A stretch of 64,000 bases of DNA from Bacteroidota bacterium. GTDB taxonomy: Bacteria; Bacteroidota; Bacteroidia; Chitinophagales; Chitinophagaceae. The stretch's first letter is position 1; every line of letters starts with the position of its first letter. Position numbers and translations under genes: made by a program. The notes under the pieces are model-generated. The model worked only from the letters and a program-made list of their open reading frames with translations, searched no databases and was not told the origin of the DNA. The stretch is taken from positions 10,623 to 74,622 of the forward strand of contig JAEZLJ010000131.1 of NCBI GenBank assembly GCA_023415275.1, read 5' to 3'. Positions 44,590 through 52,689 of this stretch are shown here, one piece after another.

Positions 44590-44672
44590 TCCCGGGGTGC
44601 TGATTCGCCAAAAGGCTGAAAAGGCTGAGATAATACCCGCAGAACCTGATCAGGGTAATGCCTGCGCAGGGA
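44590..44672 (+). promoter_or_regulatory. TPP riboswitch (THI element)
   Basis: The conserved THI-box core is present: GGCTGAGATAATACCC, then GAACCTGATCAGGGTAATG, then CCTGCGCAGGGA, with the closing P1 stem TCCC (44590-44593) / GGGA (44669-44672). Known function: binds thiamine pyrophosphate and lowers expression of downstream thiamine genes. Here it precedes a TonB-dependent receptor by 116 bases, which marks that receptor as a thiamine importer. Confidence 0.95.
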
Positions 44673-44682
44673 GGCTTTGTTA

Positions 44683-44728
44683 ATTCAAGGTCGGTTTTCA
44701 GTGTACAATGAAAACCAATAACTTGAAT
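44683..44728 (+). promoter_or_regulatory. Hairpin downstream of the TPP aptamer (possible expression platform)
   Basis: ATTCAAG / CTTGAAT (44683-44689 with 44722-44728) encloses a perfect GGTTTTCA / TGAAAACC stem (44693-44700 with 44709-44716). No T tract follows, so it is not an ordinary intrinsic terminator, and it lies about 60 bases before the ATG. Confidence 0.6.
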
Positions 44729-44788
44729 ACTCATGTAACCTTCTCTTTCAACAGCATTTCCCTTTCATTTTAAAATTTATATCAAAAA

Positions 44789-46921
44789 ATGAAAAGGATT
44801 GTTTTCTCCATTTGCATGGTAGCTTCTTTACAGCTTACCGCCCAGCAAAAAGACACTACGGAACTTTTACCTGTAGAGGTACGGGCCGTTAGAGCTGGTT
44901 CTACAGCACCATTTGCTAAAATAAACATCAGTAAATCCCAGATTCAAAAACAAAACCTGGGACAGGACCTTCCATTTCTTTTATCCCAGACCCCTTCTGT
45001 AGTGGTGAATTCTGATGCAGGAAATGGAATCGGATATACCGGAATCAGAATTCGCGGTACAGATGCCTCCCGGATCAATGTTACGCTCAATGGCATACCA
45101 TATAACGATGCGGAAAGCCAGGGCACTTTTTTTGTCGATCTTCCTGATTTTGCATCATCCGTCAGCAGCATACAGGTGCAACGGGGGGTTGGTACATCTA
45201 CAAATGGGGCAGGTAGTTTTGGTGCTACAATAAACCTGAGTACTAATGAGGTTAATAAATCAAAATACCTGGAACTGAATAATGGGTTTGGCTCATTTAA
45301 TACTTTAAAAAACACTCTTAAAGCCGGCACAGGATTAATGGGAGGTCATTTTACCGCAGACCTTCGATTATCAAGAGTAGCCAGCGACGGTTATATTGAT
45401 AGGGCAAGCAGTAACTTAAAGTCCTTATATTTTTCAACTGCTTACCTGACCAACAAATCTGATATAAGGTTAAATATATTTACCGGGAAGGAAAAAACTT
45501 ACCAGGCATGGTATGGAGTTTCAGAAGCTGACCTTGTCTCTCACCGCACCATCAATTATGCAGGGATGGAAAAGCCAGGTGAACCATATTCTAATGAAAC
45601 TGATAATTATACCCAAAATCATTACCAGTTATTTTTCACTCATCATTTCACTCCTTTTTTTGATTTCAATGCCGCGCTTTTTCTAACAAAGGGAAAAGGA
45701 TATTATGAAGAGTATAAAGCTTCACAAGCCTATTCAGATTATGGTATTACGAGTCATGCCCCAGGTATTGATACCACTGATCTCGTTCGCCAATTATGGC
45801 TTGATAATAGTTTCTATGGATCTATTTTTTCACTTCAGCATCATTCAGAAAAAACCTCGTTAATTTTTGGAGGAGCATTGACTCAATATAAGGGTAACCA
45901 TTATGGTGATATAATTTGGGCAGAAAAAGGGTTGAACAATCCTTACAGATGGTATTTCCTGGATGCCCATAAAAATGACCTTAATTTTTATGGAAAATGG
46001 CAACAGGATCTTACCAGGAACTTACAAATATTTACGGATTTGCAATACCGTAATGTAGTGTATGATCTCAATGGATTTAAAGATAATCCCATGCTAATCA
46101 TTAACAAAAATTACCATTTTGTAAACCCAAAATTCGGACTCAGTTATCACGCTGATGGTTGGTTGGCTTATGCATCTTATAGTGTGGCTAACAAGGAACC
46201 CAATCGTGATGATTTTGAAGCCAATATCACTGAGCAACCAAGGCCTGAAAGATTAAATGATGTGGAAACAGGCTTGGAATTTAGAAATTCCAAAACCAGC
46301 CTCGGTGCTAACTTGTATTATATGAAGTACAAGGATCAATTGATTTTAACCGGCAAGATCAATGATGTGGGCGCATACACCCGCACAAACGTGGATGATA
46401 GCTATCGCCTGGGTATAGAATTACAGGGCTCTGCTATTGCCAGTAAATGGTTACGTATAGCAGCCAACCTTACACTGAGTAGCAATAAGATCAAAAACTT
46501 CAAAGAGTTTATAGATGATTATGATAATGGAGGACAGAAAGAAAATGTATATCCTGAAACAGATATTGCCTTGTCGCCTTCCGTGATCAGTTCCGGAACC
46601 CTGAGCCTTTCTCCAATTCAAGCTCTTTCGATTGATCTATTAAGTAAATATGTTGGCAAACAATACCTTGATAATACTAAAAATGAAACCCGCCAGTTAA
46701 AAGCTTATTTTTTACAGGATGTCAGGGCATCCTACGAGCTTAATTACAAATGGCTGAAGAAGGTGAATCTGATTTTCCAGTTGAACAATGTATTTAATAA
46801 GAAATACGAACCGAATGGCTATACGTTCAGCTACTATTACAATAATAACCTAACCACTGAGAATTACTATTTTCCTATGGCGGGAACCAATTGGATGGCT
46901 GGTATTAATATCAAGTTATAG
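44789..46921 (+). CDS. TonB-dependent receptor, predicted thiamine transporter
   Basis: 710 residues. Signal peptide (MKRIVFSICMVASLQLTAQQ), then a plug domain (about 30-150: GIGYTGIRIRGTDASRINVT, QRGVGTSTNGAGSFGATINL) and a 22-strand-type outer-membrane barrel ending in an aromatic-free GINIKL. There is no N-terminal CarboxypepD-like or STN domain, so it is a simple transporter rather than SusC-like or FecA-like. The TPP riboswitch upstream makes thiamine or a precursor the likely substrate (inferred; no thiamine biosynthetic gene or PnuT lies nearby). Confidence 0.9.
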   Translation: MKRIVFSICMVASLQLTAQQKDTTELLPVEVRAVRAGSTAPFAKINISKSQIQKQNLGQDLPFLLSQTPSVVVNSDAGNGIGYTGIRIRGTDASRINVTLNGIPYNDAESQGTFFVDLPDFASSVSSIQVQRGVGTSTNGAGSFGATINLSTNEVNKSKYLELNNGFGSFNTLKNTLKAGTGLMGGHFTADLRLSRVASDGYIDRASSNLKSLYFSTAYLTNKSDIRLNIFTGKEKTYQAWYGVSEADLVSHRTINYAGMEKPGEPYSNETDNYTQNHYQLFFTHHFTPFFDFNAALFLTKGKGYYEEYKASQAYSDYGITSHAPGIDTTDLVRQLWLDNSFYGSIFSLQHHSEKTSLIFGGALTQYKGNHYGDIIWAEKGLNNPYRWYFLDAHKNDLNFYGKWQQDLTRNLQIFTDLQYRNVVYDLNGFKDNPMLIINKNYHFVNPKFGLSYHADGWLAYASYSVANKEPNRDDFEANITEQPRPERLNDVETGLEFRNSKTSLGANLYYMKYKDQLILTGKINDVGAYTRTNVDDSYRLGIELQGSAIASKWLRIAANLTLSSNKIKNFKEFIDDYDNGGQKENVYPETDIALSPSVISSGTLSLSPIQALSIDLLSKYVGKQYLDNTKNETRQLKAYFLQDVRASYELNYKWLKKVNLIFQLNNVFNKKYEPNGYTFSYYYNNNLTTENYYFPMAGTNWMAGINIKL

Positions 46922-46926
46922 CCTGA

Positions 46927-46964
46927 TAAGATAAAATCCCGCCAGGTGGCGGGATTTTATCTTA
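46927..46964. terminator. Bidirectional terminator
   Basis: Perfect 18-base stem (46927-46944 with 46947-46964) with a GG loop; core ATCCCGCCA / TGGCGGGAT flanked by A/T runs. It lies between the receptor and the convergent rhodanese gene. Confidence 0.92.
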
Positions 46965-46983
46965 TAATTTATCTATTCCAAAG

Positions 46984-47298
46984 TTATCTCTGATCTCCAA
47001 ATTTTTCTTTCCAGGCAAGTATACCTCCTTCCACATTATAGGTGTTTTTAAAACCCATTTGATCCAGCACCATACATGCCATAATGCTCCGTTTTCCACT
47101 ACGGCAATGAACCAGTACTTCTTCATCTTTCAGGTCCTCCAGCTCTTCCACCTGCATGGTCTGAATTTTTCCTAAAGGCACTAATTTGCCGCCCAGGTTA
47201 AATTCTTCATACTCATGTGGTTCACGGCAATCAATAAGATTGATCTTTTCACCGTTATCCATTCTTTGCTTTAATTCTTCTACTGTAATACTTTTCAT
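46984..47298 (-). CDS. Rhodanese-like domain protein
   Basis: 104 residues, one rhodanese domain. The catalytic loop VHCRSGKRS (Cys near residue 63) and the DCREPHEYEEF motif are intact, so it can carry a persulfide. Known of the family: sulfur transfer. No specific partner is visible. It is 2 bases after the PASTA gene and is likely cotranscribed with it and ddl. Confidence 0.9.
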   Translation of the reverse strand: MKSITVEELKQRMDNGEKINLIDCREPHEYEEFNLGGKLVPLGKIQTMQVEELEDLKDEEVLVHCRSGKRSIMACMVLDQMGFKNTYNVEGGILAWKEKFGDQR

Positions 47299-47300
47299 TG

Positions 47301-48143
47301 TTATGGTTCTTGGTCTATAGGTGATTGACTGTTTTGGGTAGAGTCTGTAACCGGCTTTTCCAAACTCAACCAGATATCGATCATTTGGCCTGGCCTGATT
47401 CGCAACCTGGCGCCATCAGCTGTCCGGGGCATAGGGTTTTGTTTGTACACAAAAGCACTGGCCGTATCCCTGACATTAGGATCAACTATAACCAGGCCAG
47501 ATAATCCTTGTGCGTCCAGTAGGGCTCTTGCTTCATCATAGTTCCTTCCCACCAGGTCTGGCACATTCACATCTTCATTAGCAAGACCGCTACCTAATAC
47601 TAAAGATACAGTACTTCCCATTTTTAATTTTGTGCCGGCCTTAATGTTACTACCATTATACAATTGTTCCAGCACTGAATTTTTAGCAAAATCAAATCTA
47701 TAAGTCGTGTCTCCCATTCGCAGGCCCAGGTTCTTCAACACCATTTCTGCATTTCGATAGCTTGATCCTAAAAGATTGGGCATTTCAACATCCGGAGGCA
47801 CAAACCGGTTAATGGTCACGTATACAGTCCTGTTTATCTTCACTACTTCGTCAGCTTCAGGCACTTGTCTTAAAACAAATCCCGGCGGTAATGAATCGTA
47901 ATACGCAGAATCCTGCACAACCACTTCAAAGCCTTTGGTATCAAGGAATTTTTCAACCTCATTAATGTTTTTTCCTACCACGGCAGGTACTGTCCTGGAT
48001 TCCCCGTGCCTGGTGATCCAATTAAGAGACAACAGAAATACAAGTATGAGTATAACGACGGCCACTAAAGCAACGGCAATATGAAACCATAGCGGTTTTG
48101 ATGGTTTTTTGCTTGCGGTCTTGGATTGTTGGGTTTTGATCAT
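47301..48143 (-). CDS. Membrane-anchored protein with three PASTA domains
   Basis: 280 residues. One transmembrane helix (about 19-42: FHIAVALVAVVILILVFLLS) followed by three PASTA repeats (about 50-112, 113-185, 190-265), with VPAVVGKNINEVEKFL, MPNLLGSSYRNAEMVLKNLG and VPDLVGRNYDEARALL marking them. PASTA domains usually bind peptidoglycan or muropeptides; here there is no kinase or transpeptidase attached. It lies next to ddl, a cell-wall gene. Confidence 0.88.
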   Translation of the reverse strand: MIKTQQSKTASKKPSKPLWFHIAVALVAVVILILVFLLSLNWITRHGESRTVPAVVGKNINEVEKFLDTKGFEVVVQDSAYYDSLPPGFVLRQVPEADEVVKINRTVYVTINRFVPPDVEMPNLLGSSYRNAEMVLKNLGLRMGDTTYRFDFAKNSVLEQLYNGSNIKAGTKLKMGSTVSLVLGSGLANEDVNVPDLVGRNYDEARALLDAQGLSGLVIVDPNVRDTASAFVYKQNPMPRTADGARLRIRPGQMIDIWLSLEKPVTDSTQNSQSPIDQEP

Positions 48144-48218
48144 TCAGGTTTTTCTGTTTGGTGCTGCAATATATAAAATTGGTGCAAAGTAAGCTCCTGT
48201 CACTTATGACGCAGTTTT

Positions 48219-49211
48219 TTAATGGTTTTGCAGCGCCTCATCCAGCAGTTTAGAATAAAAATCTTCCAGTTTCTCTCCCTTGGCCCTCACCTGTTGTGGA
48301 ATGACACTGGCATCACTTTGCCCCGGTATGGTATTGATCTCCAGCATATAGGGCCTGTTTTCTTCAGCATTATATATAAAGTCTATGCGTATGACACCCC
48401 GGCAATTAAATACCTGGTAGATCTTTGAGGCCGCAGCTTCCAACTGCTCTTTCCAGTCAGGGGCGATTTCTGCAGGGGTTACCTCGGTGGATTTACCTCC
48501 ATACTTTGCCTCAAAATCGAAAAAATCCTTTTCCTGGTGGGCAATCACTTCAGTGATAGGCAGAACTGTAATTTGATTTCCGGTCTTAAAGACACCCACG
48601 GTAAATTCCCGGCCCACAATCATCTGCTCTACCAATACCTGGTCATCTTCTTTAAATGCCTTCTCCAGGGCTTCCTGGAGCTGGGAGGGCTCATTTACCT
48701 TGCTCATACCAATGCTTGACCCCCCATTATTAGGCTTTACAAACAAAGGCGGCCTTAGCTTTGATAAGATCTCATCATTACTGTATGTATTATTCTTGAA
48801 CAGGTGCATTGACCTGGCCACAGGAATACCTGCCATATGTGCCACTGCCACCGTATATCTTTTGTTGAAGGTAAGTGCTGAGGTAGCCGCATTGCATGAA
48901 GTATAAGGCAGGTTCAGCATATCAAAATAGCCCTGTAATTTTCCATCTTCCCCGGGAGTACCATGCATTCCTATAAATACAGCATCGAATTGTACTTTAT
49001 GACCACCAGCTGATATGCTAAAGTCATTTTTATTGACCTCTGTCTTCGCACCATTTTCATCTTCATAAAACCATCCAGCCGGAGTAATATCAATTTTATA
49101 AACTTCGTATTTCTCTTTTTCAAGGTGATTATAAATCGTTGTCGCCGATCTGTAAGAAATGATAGCCTCACCTGAATAACCGCCTGTAACTAACGCAATT
49201 TTCTTCTTCAT
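48219..49211 (-). CDS. ddl: D-alanine-D-alanine ligase
   Basis: 330 residues. ATP-dependent joining of two D-alanines for peptidoglycan. The N-terminal KIALVTGGYSGEAIISYRSA, ATP-grasp loop KPNNGGSSIGMSK (about 157-169), RIDFIYN, and the C-terminal metal-binding region LEINTIPGQSD are visible. The usual NTxPGMT appears as NTIPGQS, a common Bacteroidota variant in my recollection. The gene heads the leftward unit with the PASTA and rhodanese genes. Confidence 0.94.
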   Translation of the reverse strand: MKKKIALVTGGYSGEAIISYRSATTIYNHLEKEKYEVYKIDITPAGWFYEDENGAKTEVNKNDFSISAGGHKVQFDAVFIGMHGTPGEDGKLQGYFDMLNLPYTSCNAATSALTFNKRYTVAVAHMAGIPVARSMHLFKNNTYSNDEILSKLRPPLFVKPNNGGSSIGMSKVNEPSQLQEALEKAFKEDDQVLVEQMIVGREFTVGVFKTGNQITVLPITEVIAHQEKDFFDFEAKYGGKSTEVTPAEIAPDWKEQLEAAASKIYQVFNCRGVIRIDFIYNAEENRPYMLEINTIPGQSDASVIPQQVRAKGEKLEDFYSKLLDEALQNH

Positions 49212-49345
49212 GTATATTGGTAATTAAAATGGGAAAGTAGAAAATAATTTGAAAATATAAGGAAGGAGATCTTCCAATAGTGGCAGAAAACATTTGTTTA
49301 CTAAAGATCCTTAGTCCGGTGCATTCATACAGCTGCATTAATAAG

Positions 49346-49376
49346 AAAGGTGAAGAAATTATACTCCTTCACCTTT
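49346..49376 (-). terminator. Probable terminator of the ferredoxin gene
   Basis: AAAGGTGAAG (49346-49355) / CTTCACCTTT (49367-49376), 10 perfect pairs, 11-base loop. The minus-strand T tract is short (CTTATT), so efficiency is uncertain. The rest of the 237-base gap shows nothing else. Confidence 0.6.
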
Positions 49377-49448
49377 TTACACAGGACATATCACCTGTTT
49401 ATTTAGCAGCAAAGCTGCACCCTTACGGATAATGTTAAGGTACAACAA

Positions 49449-49796
49449 TTATATATGAAGACGCTCTTTTTTACTCAATAATTCTTCCACGGTTTCTCTA
49501 TACATTTCATCCGGAACACAGCAATCTACCGGGCAAACAGCCGCACACTGTGGCTCCTCATGAAATCCCTGGCATTCTGTGCATTTGCTGGGTACGATAT
49601 AATAGGTGTCAACCGCTATTGGAGCATTTCGCTGGTCAACATTCACAACTGTACCATCCACCAGGGTATATTCACCTTTCACAGTGGTTCCGTCTGCTAT
49701 AGCCCATTCTACCCCACCTTCATATATTGCATTATTAGGACACTCGGGTTCGCAAGCTCCGCAATTGATACATTCTTCTGTAATCTTTATAGCCAT
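49449..49796 (-). CDS. 2[4Fe-4S] ferredoxin (Alvin type)
   Basis: 115 residues. First cluster site CINCGACEPECP (about residues 9-20); second site CTECQGFHEEPQCAAVCP (about 73-90) with the 8-residue insertion between the second and third Cys that marks Allochromatium-type ferredoxins. The stretch between the sites is unusually long (about 50 residues) and beta-rich. A low-potential electron carrier. It is divergent from an acyl-CoA reductase gene, which may point to a shared reductive pathway (inferred). Confidence 0.93.
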   Translation of the reverse strand: MAIKITEECINCGACEPECPNNAIYEGGVEWAIADGTTVKGEYTLVDGTVVNVDQRNAPIAVDTYYIVPSKCTECQGFHEEPQCAAVCPVDCCVPDEMYRETVEELLSKKERLHI

Positions 49797-49820
49797 AAAC
49801 TAGTTTAATTTGAAGGGAAT

Positions 49821-49840
49821 TAATTTTGCTGACAAATTTA
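49821..49840. promoter_or_regulatory. Divergent -7 elements for ferredoxin and acyl-CoA reductase
   Basis: Plus TAATTTTG (49821-49828) and minus TAAATTTG (49833-49840) both match TAnnTTTG in a 54-base gap. The -33 boxes are not clear. Confidence 0.5.
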
Positions 49841-49850
49841 AAGTTCGTAA

Positions 49851-50894
49851 ATGAAATTACAACAAAGAAAAGAGTTACTGGGCCAATTAGGAAACTATAT
49901 GCTGGGAAAAGACCCGGAGTGGGCCCTTATTAAACAACAGGCTTACCTGGAAAACAATTGGTTTATTCCTGAATTTATAGATCTTGCTATAAAAAATATT
50001 GCATCGGCTTTTTTACAACCGGCTCAACTGGATAAGCTGGATGAGGCTTATTCAATTCCTGAAGAAAATCTTACACCTCAAACTATCGGTATCGTGATGG
50101 CCGGAAATATTCCCCTGGTTGGATTTCACGACCTGCTTTGCGTTTTCATAACAGGTCACAAGGCAAAAATAAAAACATCATCCAAAGACCAGGTATTGAT
50201 CACCCACCTGGTAAAAAAAATGATTAGTTGGCAGCCTGATGCCGGTGAATATTTTACATTCAGTGGTATGCTCAAAGAATGCGATGCCTATATCGCCACT
50301 GGCAGCAATAATTCATCCAGGTATTTTGAATATTACTTTAGCAAGTATCCTCACATCATTCGCAAAAACAGGACTTCAGTAGCCATTTTACATGGAAATG
50401 AAAATGTTACAGAACTGGAAGCTTTGGCAGATGATGTATTACAATTCTTTGGACTGGGGTGTCGTAATGTCACTAAGATATTTGTGCCTGATGACTATGA
50501 TTTTCAACCCCTGTTGCAAGCATTTAAAAAATACGATTACCTGGCCGACAACCATAAGTATAGAAACAATTATGATTACAACCTGGCTGTATATATGTTG
50601 AATAACCGGTATTATATGACCAATGGCAGCATCCTGCTGGTAGAAGATGCTGCCTTCACATCCCCTATCAGTCAATTGAATTACGAGTATTACAGCAATG
50701 AAGGCGAGGTGCGGGCAAAGCTGTTGAACAATGAAGCCATTCAATGTGTTGTAGGTAAAAACAATATTCCTTTTGGTGAGGCCCAATGCCCTGGAATACG
50801 CGATTATGCTGATGGAGTGGATACATTGGATTTTCTTTTGCAACTGAAAAATAGCAAGCAATCAGGAACTGTTAATGAAGTACGAAGACCTTAG
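49851..50894 (+). CDS. Acyl-CoA reductase, LuxC-like
   Basis: 347 residues. Aldehyde-dehydrogenase-fold acyl reductase of the LuxC family. The catalytic Cys lies in FFGLGCRNVTKIF (near residue 204), and the NAD(P)-binding GIVMAGNIPLVGFHDLL and ATGSNNSSRYFEYYF are visible. It would reduce an acyl-CoA to an aldehyde. No luxD, luxE or luciferase genes are nearby, so it is not luminescence; a role in fatty aldehyde or lipid synthesis is plausible but unproven. It pairs with the divergent ferredoxin. Confidence 0.85.
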   Translation: MKLQQRKELLGQLGNYMLGKDPEWALIKQQAYLENNWFIPEFIDLAIKNIASAFLQPAQLDKLDEAYSIPEENLTPQTIGIVMAGNIPLVGFHDLLCVFITGHKAKIKTSSKDQVLITHLVKKMISWQPDAGEYFTFSGMLKECDAYIATGSNNSSRYFEYYFSKYPHIIRKNRTSVAILHGNENVTELEALADDVLQFFGLGCRNVTKIFVPDDYDFQPLLQAFKKYDYLADNHKYRNNYDYNLAVYMLNNRYYMTNGSILLVEDAAFTSPISQLNYEYYSNEGEVRAKLLNNEAIQCVVGKNNIPFGEAQCPGIRDYADGVDTLDFLLQLKNSKQSGTVNEVRRP

Positions 50895-51010
50895 TAAATT
50901 AATTGTTAAACTCCCTGACAGGCTTGAAAATCGCCTGACATAATAGTTATTTTGTTTAGCGAAGGCACACAATTTGAAACAGTAGATTAATAAATTCAAA
51001 CTGAATAACC

Positions 51011-52528
51011 ATGAAATTTAAACAGCTTCTTTTAATTGTTGCAATCAGCGCAGGTTCTGCAGTGGGCAGCGTGGCATTGTATAATAAATATTTAGACCAT
51101 GATAATGTTATGGTAGGCTCAGCAGAGAAAGGTCTACCTGCAAATTATGCAGGATTTTTTGATGGCAAACCCGGTGCGCCTGCAGAGGGACTTGATTTTG
51201 TAAAAGCTGCCAACTCTGCTATCCCTGCAGTAGTTCATATCAAAACTAAGATACCGGCAAAAAAAGTTTCTAATAACCTTCCCCGTAACAGGAGCTTTGA
51301 TGATTTTTTCGATCAGTTTTTTGGCGAGGGTTTTGGCCCCAACATTATTCCTGAACAAAGAGCTTCCGGCAGTGGCGTCATCATCAGCGAGGATGGATAT
51401 ATTGTTACCAATAACCACGTAATATCCGACCAGGGCGGTGGTGTAGCTGCAGAGATCAATGTTACCCTTTCTAACCGTAAAACATATAAGGCCCGTGTCA
51501 TTGGTCGCGATCCAAGCAGTGATTTGGCCGTACTTAAGATAGATGCCTCCAAATTACCCTTCATGGTATATGGCAATTCAGATAACATACAACTGGGACA
51601 ATGGGTATTGGCTATAGGCTATCCGCTAACTCTAGACGCTACAGTGACCGCAGGAATTGTGTCAGCTACCGGTCGCAGCATCGGTATCAATAGCCGCCAG
51701 ACTCAAAAGGGTGATACACCTGTTGAATCATTCATTCAAACAGATGCGGCAGTGAACCAGGGAAACAGCGGTGGTGCACTGATCAATACCAATGGTGAAC
51801 TTATTGGCATTAATTCGGCTATCCTGGCACCTTCAGGTACTTACGCCGGTTATTCCTTTGCCATACCGGTAAACATCATCAAAAAGATCGTGAATGATAT
51901 CATTCAATATGGTGACGTACAAAGAGGATACCTTGGGGTTAGCTATTATCCTACCGATGATGTATCTGATGAACAATTGAAATCTTTAGGTATTCCTACT
52001 AATGTAGAAGGCGTATATGTTTCATCTGTTAGTGCTGACGGCGGTGCATCTGCAGCCGGCATCCGTAAAGGTGATGTGATTACCAAGGTCAATAACAACC
52101 GGGTAGTTTCAGGCCTGCAAATGAGTGCGCAAATTGCTGGTTTCCATCCTGGAGATAAGGTACCGGTAACCTATATACGTGGAGGCAAGGAATATACTGT
52201 GAATGTTTCCCTTAAGAAAAAAACAGATGTCATCAGTGCCAATATCTCTACCCGATTGAAAGCAGACCTATCCACTCTAAGCAGTGATAAGGCTGCCAAA
52301 TATGGAATCGACGGCGGTGTGGTGATCAATAAGATCTATGAGGACAGTCCTTTTGGCCGCGCCAGGATACAACCCGGATTTATCATTATCAGCGTCGCTG
52401 GTCAGCAGGTGACGAGCGTCGATGATCTTACCGACCTGTTATCAAATATAGCAGGTACTGTCAAAGTGGAAGGTGTTTATCCAGGTAACGATATGCCTTA
52501 TTCCTATCCTGTAAATCTGGACCAATAA
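51011..52528 (+). CDS. Periplasmic serine protease/chaperone, Do (DegP/HtrA) family
   Basis: 505 residues. An N-terminal signal or anchor (about 1-30), a trypsin-like protease domain (about 100-315) with His in TNNHV, Asp in SDLAVLK and Ser in QGNSGGALI, then two PDZ domains (about 320-400, YLGVSYYP; and about 415-500). Envelope quality control: degrades misfolded periplasmic proteins. A glycine-rich QQ... LA loop is moderate. It is followed by a terminator and an M13 peptidase. Confidence 0.94.
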   Translation: MKFKQLLLIVAISAGSAVGSVALYNKYLDHDNVMVGSAEKGLPANYAGFFDGKPGAPAEGLDFVKAANSAIPAVVHIKTKIPAKKVSNNLPRNRSFDDFFDQFFGEGFGPNIIPEQRASGSGVIISEDGYIVTNNHVISDQGGGVAAEINVTLSNRKTYKARVIGRDPSSDLAVLKIDASKLPFMVYGNSDNIQLGQWVLAIGYPLTLDATVTAGIVSATGRSIGINSRQTQKGDTPVESFIQTDAAVNQGNSGGALINTNGELIGINSAILAPSGTYAGYSFAIPVNIIKKIVNDIIQYGDVQRGYLGVSYYPTDDVSDEQLKSLGIPTNVEGVYVSSVSADGGASAAGIRKGDVITKVNNNRVVSGLQMSAQIAGFHPGDKVPVTYIRGGKEYTVNVSLKKKTDVISANISTRLKADLSTLSSDKAAKYGIDGGVVINKIYEDSPFGRARIQPGFIIISVAGQQVTSVDDLTDLLSNIAGTVKVEGVYPGNDMPYSYPVNLDQ

Positions 52529-52555
52529 TAATAATAGTATTAATTATAGTTAAAT

Positions 52556-52582
52556 GCCATCTCTAAAAGAGGTGGCTTTTTT
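52556..52582 (+). terminator. Terminator after the HtrA gene
   Basis: GCCATCTC (52556-52563) / GAGGTGGC (52569-52576), one G-U pair, TAAAA loop, then TTTTTT. Confidence 0.85.
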
Positions 52583-52689
52583 AATGGTAGGACAGTTCTA
52601 TGTACACTCCTCTACCACTTATCACTATATCCACAATGATACGCCCGGCTCAGCAAGTGATTACTTATATTTAACACCAAAAATTCTAC

